This document shows, piece by piece, positions 7,570 through 14,148 of a stretch of 59,256 nucleotides of DNA. The notes beneath the pieces were generated by a model, which searched no databases, had not been told where the DNA came from, and saw only the letters and a program-made list of their open reading frames with translations. The DNA comes from Stenotrophomonas sp. 278 (GTDB taxonomy: Bacteria > Pseudomonadota > Gammaproteobacteria > Xanthomonadales > Xanthomonadaceae), in contig NZ_RHPP01000009.1 in the NCBI RefSeq assembly GCF_003935715.1, positions 1 through 59,256 on the forward strand, given 5' to 3'. A program made the position numbers and the translations under genes. Every line of letters begins with the position of its first letter. Within the stretch, counting starts at the first letter, position 1.

Positions 7570-9501
7570 GTGCTGCCTGAGCTGGGGCAGATTCTGCTGG
7601 GCTGTGCCCTGCTGGCCGCGCTGCTGCAGGCGGTGCTGCCGCTGTTGGGCGCGCAACGCCAACGTGCGGAGTGGATGGCCATCGCCCGTCCCGCTGCCTG
7701 CGCGCAGCTGGTGCTGATCGCCGGCGCATTCGCCGTGCTCACCGCCGCGTTGGTACAGCAGGATTTCTCGGTGCGTTATGTGGCCGAAAACTCCAACACG
7801 TTGCTGCCGCTGGCCTATCGCTATTCCGCCGTATGGGGCGCACACGAAGGTTCGCTGCTGCTGTGGGTGCTGGTGCTGGCGCTGTGGGGCGGTGCGGTGG
7901 CGCTCGGCTCAAAGCAGCTGCCCGACACCGTGCGTGCCCGCGTGCTGGGGGTGATGGGCATCATCAGCGTGGGCTTCATCGCCTTCCTGTTCTTCACCTC
8001 GAACCCGTTCACCCGCCTGCTGCCCGCGCCGCTGGAGGGCCGCGACCTCAACCCGCTGCTGCAGGATCCGGGGCTGATCATCCACCCGCCGATGCTGTAC
8101 ATCGGTTATGTGGGCTTTGCGGTGCCGTTCGCGTTCGCCATTGCCGCGCTGCTGGACGGCCGTGTGGACGCACGCTGGCTGCGCTGGACCCGCCCGTGGA
8201 CCAACATCGCCTGGGGCTTTCTCACCTTGGGCATCGCGCTGGGCAGCTGGTGGGCGTATTACGAGCTGGGTTGGGGCGGCTGGTGGTTCTGGGACCCGGT
8301 CGAGAACGCCAGTTTCATGCCCTGGCTGGCGGGAGCCGCGCTGATCCATTCGCAGGCCGTGACCGAAAAGCGCGGCAGCTTCGCCAGCTGGACCCTGCTG
8401 CTGGCCATTGCCGCCTTCGCGCTTTCGCTGCTGGGGGCATTCCTGGTGCGCTCGGGCGTGCTGACCAGCGTGCACTCGTTTGCGGCGGATCCGGCGCGCG
8501 GTGCATTCATTCTGGTGTTCCTGGCGCTCGTGGTCGGTGCGGCGCTGCTGCTGTACGCGTTGCGCGCCGGCGGCCTGAACGCGGACGACCCGCGCAAGGG
8601 CTTCATGGCCACCTCGCGCGAAACCCTGCTGCTGGCCAACAACCTGCTGCTGGCCACCGCCTGTGCGATGGTGCTGCTGGGCACGCTGTACCCGCTGCTG
8701 GCCGATGCGCTGGGACTGGGCAAGGTGTCGGTGGGCCCGCCGTACTTCGGCACCCTGTTCCTGCTGCTGATGGCACCGCTGGTGCTGCTGCTGCCGTTCG
8801 GCCCACTGGTGAACTGGCAGCGCGACCAGGCGTCGCGCCGGCTGGCGCTGCTGGCCCCGTGGGCCGTGTTTGCACTGGTGCTGGGTGCCATCGCCTGGTT
8901 CATGGCCCCGCAGGACAAGTTGAAAGCCGCCGCTGGCATTGCCGCCGCCGCGTGGGTGACCTTCGGCACCGCCCGATTTGTGTGGTCACGCCTGCGCGGC
9001 AATGGCCGCTTCAACGCGGAAATGGTTGGCATGCTGCTGGCGCACTTCGGCGTGGCCGTATTCCTGGTCGGCGCACTGCTGGTGGAGGCGCTGAACGTGC
9101 AGCGCGAGATCGCCCTTGCACCGGGCCAGCAGATCGAGATCGGCCGCTACGCCTTCCAGTTTGAAGGCGTGGACCACCAGCAGGGGCCAAACTACGTGGC
9201 CGACCGTGGTCACGTACGGGTGTTCGCCAGCGAGCGTGAAATCGCCCTGCTGCACCCGGAAAAGCGCGCCTACGCCAGCGGCGGCCAGGTGATGACCGAG
9301 GCCGGCATCCATGCGCGGGTAAGTGGCGACGTATACGTGGCATTGGGCGAGCCGCTGGGCAACAATGCCTGGGCGCTGCGCGTGCATATCAAGCCGTTTG
9401 TCCGCTGGATCTGGCTGGGTGCGCTGCTGATGGCGCTGGGCGGGTTCGTCACCGCCGCTGACCGCCGCTTCCGCCGTATCAAGGAATTACCGAATGTCTG
9501 A
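7570..9501 (+). CDS. ccmF: Cytochrome c heme lyase subunit CcmF
   Basis: 643 residues, the usual length, with about 15 hydrophobic segments. The WWD motif reads WGGWWFWDPVENASFMPW (about 235-252). Conserved periplasmic His residues flank it (for example AVWGAHEGSLLLW and LIIHPPMLYIGY). CcmF takes heme from CcmE and, with CcmH and CcmI, joins it to CxxCH motifs of apocytochromes. The start is GTG immediately after the ccmE stop. The 3' end overlaps ccmG by eight bases. Confidence 0.96.
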   Translation: MLPELGQILLGCALLAALLQAVLPLLGAQRQRAEWMAIARPAACAQLVLIAGAFAVLTAALVQQDFSVRYVAENSNTLLPLAYRYSAVWGAHEGSLLLWVLVLALWGGAVALGSKQLPDTVRARVLGVMGIISVGFIAFLFFTSNPFTRLLPAPLEGRDLNPLLQDPGLIIHPPMLYIGYVGFAVPFAFAIAALLDGRVDARWLRWTRPWTNIAWGFLTLGIALGSWWAYYELGWGGWWFWDPVENASFMPWLAGAALIHSQAVTEKRGSFASWTLLLAIAAFALSLLGAFLVRSGVLTSVHSFAADPARGAFILVFLALVVGAALLLYALRAGGLNADDPRKGFMATSRETLLLANNLLLATACAMVLLGTLYPLLADALGLGKVSVGPPYFGTLFLLLMAPLVLLLPFGPLVNWQRDQASRRLALLAPWAVFALVLGAIAWFMAPQDKLKAAAGIAAAAWVTFGTARFVWSRLRGNGRFNAEMVGMLLAHFGVAVFLVGALLVEALNVQREIALAPGQQIEIGRYAFQFEGVDHQQGPNYVADRGHVRVFASEREIALLHPEKRAYASGGQVMTEAGIHARVSGDVYVALGEPLGNNAWALRVHIKPFVRWIWLGALLMALGGFVTAADRRFRRIKELPNV

Positions 9502-10093
9502 GCCCCGCCCCATTCCACCCGTTGCCATCGTCATCGGCGTGCTGTTCTTCTTCGGGCTGCTCGGGCTGATGATCTACGGGGTGATGAAGTCCGGTGCGCC
9601 GGACCGCGACATCCTGCCTTCGGCACTGATCAACAAGCCGGCCCCGGCCTTCGCGCTGCCGATCCTGCATGACCCGCAGACCATGGTGCGCAGTGAGGAA
9701 CTGCGTGGCGCGCCCTATGTGCTGAACGTGTGGGGCAGCTGGTGCGCCGCCTGCCGTGAAGAACACCCGGTGCTGACAAGGTTCGCCGAAACCAAGCGCG
9801 TGCGCGTGATCGGCTACAACTGGAAGGACGAGCCGGCCGATGCGCTGCGCTGGCTGGAAACGCTGGGCAATCCGTTCGTGCTGGTACTGGCCGACATGGA
9901 AGGCCGCACCGCGATTGACTGGGGCGTGACCGCTGCGCCGGAAACCTTCCTGGTGGATGCCAGCGGTGTGGTGCGTTGGAAGTACAGTGGCGCGCTCACC
10001 CAGCGCGTGATCGACGACCAGCTGCTGCCCGAGCTGGACAAACTGGACCGTGCCCATGCGCAACCTGTTGCTACGCCACCGCCGGCCGAATAA
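9494..10093 (+). CDS. ccmG: Thiol:disulfide interchange protein CcmG/DsbE
   Basis: 199 residues with an N-terminal membrane anchor (IVIGVLFFFGLLGLMIYGV), a thioredoxin fold and the active site WCAAC (Cys84, Cys87) inside NVWGSWCAACREEHPVL. The cis-Pro region is WGVTAAPETFLVD. It reduces apocytochrome thiols in the periplasm and is itself re-reduced by DsbD-type proteins. It overlaps ccmF by eight bases, and its own 3' end overlaps the ccmH start. Confidence 0.94.
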   Translation: MSEPRPIPPVAIVIGVLFFFGLLGLMIYGVMKSGAPDRDILPSALINKPAPAFALPILHDPQTMVRSEELRGAPYVLNVWGSWCAACREEHPVLTRFAETKRVRVIGYNWKDEPADALRWLETLGNPFVLVLADMEGRTAIDWGVTAAPETFLVDASGVVRWKYSGALTQRVIDDQLLPELDKLDRAHAQPVATPPPAE

Positions 10094-10697
10094 AGCCCGC
10101 GCGGGTGCGCGTCGCACGACCAACGGTCGTGCGCTACCGGCGTGGTGCGTTGCGCTGGTGCGCCGCACGACCAACGGTCGTGCGCTACCGGCATGGTGCG
10201 TTGCGATTGCGCCACCGGGATGGGGCCGAACGGTGGTAGCGCACGACCGTTGGTCGTGCGGTGCAATCTCGCTCGCGCTGCTCCTCACCCTGATGATGCC
10301 CCTGCCGGCATCCGCACAGGCCATCAGCGACCCCACTCCCCTGCAATACCGCAGCCCCGCCGAAGAAGCCCGCTTCCACGCACTGGCCGCCGAACTGCGC
10401 TGCGTGCAGTGCCAGAACCAATCCCTGGCCGACTCCAACGCACAGATTGCCCACGACCTGCGCCGCGAAGTGCTCACCCTCATGCAGCAGGGCAACACCG
10501 ACGCGCAGATCAAACAGTTCCTGGTCGAACGTTACGGCGAATTCGTGCTGTACCGCCCGGCCATGGACGCGCGCAACAGCCTGCTGTGGTTCGGGCCGCT
10601 GGGCATTCTGCTCATCGGCGCGGGCACTGTATTCTGGGTCGTACGCAGACGCGGCCGCAGCATCCAACCGATGGACCAAAGCGAGGAACGCTGGTGA
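10056..10697 (+). CDS. ccmH: Cytochrome c maturation protein CcmH with a repeat-expanded N-terminus
   Basis: The C-terminal domain is typical: ELRCVQCQNQSLADSNAQIA with the CxxC (about Cys116/119), a three-helix bundle, then one transmembrane helix (LWFGPLGILLIGAGTVFW). The N-terminus is not typical. After MRNLLLR, a stretch of about 60 residues is encoded by three copies of the GCACGACCAACGGTCGTGCG palindrome and spacers, before a signal-peptide-like SLALLLTLMMPLPASAQA. The ancestral leader seems to have been split by in-frame repeats. Start options are ATG 10056 (overlapping ccmG, giving 213 residues), GTG 10050, or GTG 10233, which would give a normal 30-residue signal peptide; I cannot decide. 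CcmH reduces apocytochrome cysteines with CcmG and joins CcmFI. Confidence 0.88.
   Translation: MRNLLLRHRRPNKARAGARRTTNGRALPAWCVALVRRTTNGRALPAWCVAIAPPGWGRTVVAHDRWSCGAISLALLLTLMMPLPASAQAISDPTPLQYRSPAEEARFHALAAELRCVQCQNQSLADSNAQIAHDLRREVLTLMQQGNTDAQIKQFLVERYGEFVLYRPAMDARNSLLWFGPLGILLIGAGTVFWVVRRRGRSIQPMDQSEERW
10114..10259. repeat. Three palindromic repeats (two direct, one inverted) inside ccmH
   Basis: Copies at 10114-10140 and 10165-10191 are identical over 27 bases and form a 51-bp (17-codon) tandem unit, so the second copy keeps the frame. An inverted copy occupies 10235-10259. Each is a near-perfect hairpin (GCACGACC AACG GGTCGTGC type, with CTACC at one end). They lie just after the ccmG stop, within the ccmH leader region. 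Confidence 0.85.
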
Positions 10698-11677
10698 ACC
10701 TGTGGCTGCCTGCTTTTGCCGCCTTGGCCGCCGCCGTGATGGCCGTGATGGTGCTGTGGCCACTTCGTCGCAGCGGGCGCAAGGGCTTCATCGGGCTGAC
10801 CGTGGCACTCGGCGTGGCCGGGTGCGCGCTGTACCTGCTGGTCGGCACGCCTGAAGCGGCCACCCCGCGCACCGAAACCGCAGCGGCCAACGACCTGCAG
10901 CAGGGCGTGCGCGAGCTGCAGCAGGCGCTGGAACGCGAACCACAACGTGCCGACGGCTGGGCGTTGCTGGGACGTTCGCAGTTGGCGCTGGGGCAGTTGC
11001 AGGAAGCCAACGCGGCGTTCGAGCGCGCGGTGGCTTTGGCTCCCGACGAGGTACCCGTGCTGGTTGAGGCCGCACAGGCGCGCGCGCAGACGAGCCCCAC
11101 CCGGCAGTTCGACGATACATCGCTGCAGTGGCTGCTGCACGCGCAAGAGTTGGACCCCAACAGCGAGCGCGCGGCGTGGTTGATTGGCGTCGCGCTGCGC
11201 CAGCGGGGACAGAACGCCGAAGCCGCGCAGGTGTGGGAAACGCTGCTGCCGAAGCTGGAACCCGGGGCGGCGGCGGCCTTGCGCGAGCAGATTGCGATTG
11301 CGCGGCAGGCTGACGGCGATGGGCCGGCTGCGGAGTCTGGTGCGCACGCGCTGCGGGTATCGGTGGCACTGGCTCCGGGTACCAAGGTTGGTGCCCTCCC
11401 GGCCAATGCCACGGTGTTCATCATCGCCCGCCAGCCCGGCGGCCCGCCGATGCCGGTGGCGGTGGAGAAGCACGCGTTGGCGGATCTGCCACTCACCGTG
11501 ACGCTGGATGATGGCGACAGCCCGATGCCGACGGTGAAGCTGTCGGCGCTGGACGAGGTGGAGGTTTTTGCGCGCGTGTCCGCCAGCGGGCAGGCCAACC
11601 GGCAGGAAGGCGATGTGGATTCCGCACCGGTGCGGGTGAAGCTTCCCCACAGCGGCACCGTGGAGCTGCGTCTCTGA
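10694..11677 (+). CDS. ccmI: Cytochrome c maturation TPR protein CcmI (CycH)
   Basis: 327 residues from GTG at 10694, which overlaps the ccmH stop (GTGA). It has two N-terminal transmembrane helices (about 4-22 and 32-48) with a basic cytoplasmic loop between them (RRSGRKG), then TPR-type helices (GWALLGRSQLALGQLQEANA and the following repeats, about 75-200), and a C-terminal beta-rich domain ending SGTVELRL, as in CycH. It captures the C-terminus of apocytochromes for CcmFH. It is the last gene of the operon; none of the nine genes is missing. Confidence 0.92.
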   Translation: MNLWLPAFAALAAAVMAVMVLWPLRRSGRKGFIGLTVALGVAGCALYLLVGTPEAATPRTETAAANDLQQGVRELQQALEREPQRADGWALLGRSQLALGQLQEANAAFERAVALAPDEVPVLVEAAQARAQTSPTRQFDDTSLQWLLHAQELDPNSERAAWLIGVALRQRGQNAEAAQVWETLLPKLEPGAAAALREQIAIARQADGDGPAAESGAHALRVSVALAPGTKVGALPANATVFIIARQPGGPPMPVAVEKHALADLPLTVTLDDGDSPMPTVKLSALDEVEVFARVSASGQANRQEGDVDSAPVRVKLPHSGTVELRL

Positions 11678-11759
11678 TTTGCTTCAGATACTGACGGAAA
11701 CGACTCTTCCCATCGCGCGGCAGGGGACTACCATTTCCCGAAACTCGATCTGCCGCCAT

Positions 11760-11936
11760 ATGGGACCCGCCTTGAACGTACTTCGATTCCTGAACAGCAC
11801 CTGCCCCCCGTTTGACCAGACACTCATGTCTGCCGAGGAATCCCGGCGGTTCCTGCAGACCTTGGACGCTCCCTTCCAGCCCAATGCAAAGCTCAAAAGC
11901 GCGCTGGAGCGCGTAGAACGGCTCTCGGAAGAGTAG
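11760..11936 (+). pseudogene. Remnant of a DUF1778 (TacA-like) antitoxin
   Basis: The frame ending at 11936 encodes SAEESRRFLQTLDAPFQPN followed by an Ala/Lys/Arg helix. This matches the C-terminal toxin-binding segment of DUF1778 antitoxins (pattern LSxEDxxxFxxALxxPPxPNxxLKxA). The N-terminal ribbon-helix-helix DNA-binding domain is absent: the 20-25 residues before the match (from ATG 11760) do not resemble it, and no GNAT acetyltransferase toxin gene follows. I see no ribosome site. It is best read as the leftover of a TacAT-type toxin-antitoxin pair. A short functional peptide from ATG 11826 cannot be excluded. Confidence 0.5.
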
Positions 11937-12007
11937 AGCGAAGGGCAACGCAGGGCGTGCCTTTACGGTGTTCCATCCACCAATGCGATCCCTGCACGCC
12001 GGCCGGT

Positions 12008-12020
12008 TAAACTGGCCGTA
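12008..12020 (+). promoter_or_regulatory. Predicted -10 box (TAAACT) for a leaderless metX-like transcript
   Basis: TAAACT ends six bases before the ATG at 12020, without a Shine-Dalgarno. The spacing is identical to that at ccmA and the MFS gene. Confidence 0.4.
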
Positions 12021-13132
12021 TGACCGAATTCATCCCCCCCGGCACCCGCTACCACCCCCTGCCCTCGCCCTTCGCTTTCAAGCGCGGCGGTGAACTGCAC
12101 GGCGGCCACGTAGCCTATGAGACCTGGGGCACCCTCAACGAAAGCGCCAGCAATGCGGTGCTGATCGTCACTGGCCTTTCCCCCGACGCCCATGCCGCCG
12201 CCAATGCCGATAACCCGGCCCCAGGCTGGTGGGAGGCGATGGTCGGCCCTGGCAAACCCATCGACACCGGCCGCTGGTTCGTGATCTGCGTGAACTCGCT
12301 GGGCAGCTGCAAAGGCTCCACCGGCCCAGCCACCGTGAATCCGGCCACGGGTGAGCCCTACCGCCTGAGCTTCCCGGAACTCTCCATTGAAGACGGTGCA
12401 TGTGCGGCGGTCGAAGTGGTCCGCGCTCTGGGCGTCACCGAACTGGCCTGCCTGATCGGCAATTCCATGGGTGGCATGACCGCACTGGCGCTGCTGCGCC
12501 TGCACCCGGGCATTGCGCGTAGCCACATCAACATTTCCGGCAGCGCGCAGGCGTTGCCGTTCTCCATCGCCATCCGCTCGTTGCAACGTGAAGCAATCCG
12601 GCTGGATCCGAAATGGAACGGCGGGCGCTACACCGAAACCGACTACCCGGAATCGGGCATGCGTATGGCGCGCAAGCTGGGCGTCATCACCTACCGCTCC
12701 GCACTGGAATGGGATGGACGCTTCGGCCGCGTGCGGCTGGATTCGGACCAGACCGACGATGACCCCTTCGGGCTGGAGTTCCAGGTAGAAAGCTATCTGG
12801 AAGGACACGCACGCCGTTTCGTGCGTTTCTTCGATCCGAACTGCTATCTGTATCTGAGCCGCTCGATGGACTGGTTCGACCTGGCCGAGTACGGTGACGG
12901 CGATGTCATGGCAGGCCTGGCGCAGATCAAGGTCGCCAAAGCGCTGGCCATCGGAGCCAACACCGACATTCTGTTCCCGGTGCAGCAACAGCAGCAGATC
13001 GCCGACGGACTGCGCGCCGGCGGTGCCGACGCACAGTTCATCGGACTCGAATCACCGCAGGGCCACGACGCCTTCCTGGTCGACTTCGAACGCTTCGGCC
13101 CAGCCGTAAGAGCTTTCCTCGAAGCGCTGTGA
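12020..13132 (+). CDS. metX: MetX-family acyltransferase, probably serine O-succinyltransferase (or homoserine O-acetyltransferase)
   Basis: 370 residues of the alpha/beta-hydrolase MetX family. The nucleophile elbow is GNSMGGMTAL (Ser about 149); the acid is in GANTDILFPV (Asp about 317) and the His in SPQGHDAFLVDFERF (about 351). The N-terminal MTEFIPPGTRY start and the SGSAQALPFSIAIRSLQREA stretch match what I remember of the Xanthomonas/Stenotrophomonas enzymes re-assigned as L-serine O-succinyltransferases, which feed cysteine synthesis; classical members acetylate homoserine for methionine synthesis. The substrate cannot be proved from the sequence alone. It stands as a single gene with its own -10 box. 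Confidence 0.88.
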   Translation: MTEFIPPGTRYHPLPSPFAFKRGGELHGGHVAYETWGTLNESASNAVLIVTGLSPDAHAAANADNPAPGWWEAMVGPGKPIDTGRWFVICVNSLGSCKGSTGPATVNPATGEPYRLSFPELSIEDGACAAVEVVRALGVTELACLIGNSMGGMTALALLRLHPGIARSHINISGSAQALPFSIAIRSLQREAIRLDPKWNGGRYTETDYPESGMRMARKLGVITYRSALEWDGRFGRVRLDSDQTDDDPFGLEFQVESYLEGHARRFVRFFDPNCYLYLSRSMDWFDLAEYGDGDVMAGLAQIKVAKALAIGANTDILFPVQQQQQIADGLRAGGADAQFIGLESPQGHDAFLVDFERFGPAVRAFLEAL

Positions 13133-13166
13133 CCTTTGCACACACACATGATGACGACCGGTAACT

Positions 13167-13334
13167 GGTAGGGTCGGTCGCCAGACGACCGCCGATAACA
13201 GTGCAACGCTCTTTAACGCATGACCTAAACCGAAACAACGCACGAACCCCCCAAATCGCGCGCAACTCCGCCAAAGGTCATGCATCACCGCGCCGATCAC
13301 CGCTATCGGCGGTCGTCTGTCGATCGACCCTACC
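13167..13334. repeat. Inverted pair of 31-bp GGTAGGGTCG...CCGCCGATA palindromic elements
   Basis: 13167-13197 and the reverse complement at 13304-13334 differ at only two or three positions, and each also folds internally (GGTCG/CGACC type). Relatives occur at 39551-39582 and 46468-46495. The 106 bases between the arms carry CGCATGACC and GGTCATGC, a further inverted match. No gene is apparent between metX and the elements. Confidence 0.75.
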
Positions 13335-13417
13335 CGCTCTTAAAGACCTCATGTGCTCAAAACGTTCCGTGGAATCCAAGAACCCCACGGAACGCACCCG
13401 TAATCCACCCTCCGCCA

Positions 13418-13714
13418 TCATCGCGCCCCACCGCGCGAGCGCCGCCGCCGCCGCGGCTTACGCATCCCAGGCAAACTAAGCACCAATCCTTCATCGGTGT
13501 GCCGCAGCGTCAACAGCGCGCTGTGGTGAATGTTCAAGCCTCGAAGCCACCACCCAAACAGCGCCACCTCCGGTGGCGGCGGGCAAACCGGACAGTCAAC
13601 CTCGCTGCGGCGCTGTCTCTCCACGACACGTACCTCGAAAGGCATCTGCCGACAGCGGCAACGTAGAGGAGTACCGGCGTCTTTCGGTGGTGTGCCAACG
13701 TCATCGTCATGCAT
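13418..13714 (-). CDS. Small Cys-rich, possibly zinc-binding protein of unknown function
   Basis: 98 residues from ATG 13714, with AGGAG seven bases upstream, a good ribosome site in an otherwise gene-poor kilobase. The N-terminus is acidic (MHDDDV), the middle has a CxC and a CPVC about 23 residues apart (PLRCRCRQMPF and SEVDCPVC), an arrangement like a small zinc ribbon, and the C-terminus is strongly basic (RKPRRRRRSRGG), which suggests nucleic acid contact. The Cys layout faintly recalls the phage Com translational activator, but I do not claim homology. It lies on the same strand as, and 434 bases past, the last gene of the P47/Rhs operon. Confidence 0.4.
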   Translation of the reverse strand: MHDDDVGTPPKDAGTPLRCRCRQMPFEVRVVERQRRSEVDCPVCPPPPEVALFGWWLRGLNIHHSALLTLRHTDEGLVLSLPGMRKPRRRRRSRGGAR

Positions 13715-13767
13715 CAAGGATCTCCTGTGGTGTTCTTCCTCGCCGGGATGGCGAGGGAGTCGGGAGG

Positions 13768-13873
13768 TTGAGATCCGTCAGCTGTTAGCCGGGCATGGTG
13801 TATTTCCCGAGGGTGTTCTATTCCACCACCCTCCCGACATGACACGTTCAACAACAGCTGACGGAATTCTCAA
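13768..13873. repeat. 106-bp element with 19-21-bp terminal inverted repeats
   Basis: TTGAGATCCGTCAGCTGTT (13768-13786) pairs with AACAGCTGACGGAATTCTCAA (13853-13873), with small bulges, enclosing 66 bases that contain further complementary pieces (GGGTG/CACCC and TCGGGA/TCCCGA types). No coding sequence fits. It could be a structured RNA, a small non-autonomous mobile element or a recombination site. The rest of 13874-14148 shows no recognisable gene. Confidence 0.5.
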
Positions 13874-14148
13874 GCTCCGTAGTCACAGGATGCGACAGGT
13901 TGAGAGGATAGAGGAAATGACCTTCTCGCAGACACCCCATCGAGACGGGACGACGCCACGCCACAACTGACGATATCAGCCCGTTCTTAAGGGAAAAACG
14001 TGACCCTTGTTACACATTCTGCCAATTCAACCACACCGCACAGCTATTCAATCGCCGCCCTTTCCCGCCAACTCGCGGTGTCGCATTCAGCAAGATGTGC
14101 GCGCCGACCTGACGAAATATCGCGAGAGCGTGTTTAACGCGAGCTCGA

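Noticed and set aside
10095-10260. CRISPR array or insertion sequence at the ccmH repeats
   Set aside because: Only three copies, palindromic, in mixed orientation, without regular spacers or a transposase; they fit the GTAG/SMAG-like repeat class.
13768-13873. Integron attC site
   Set aside because: GTTAGCC occurs, but the R''/R' core pattern (RYYYAAC...GTTRRRY) is not met at the outer ends, and no integrase or cassette array is present.
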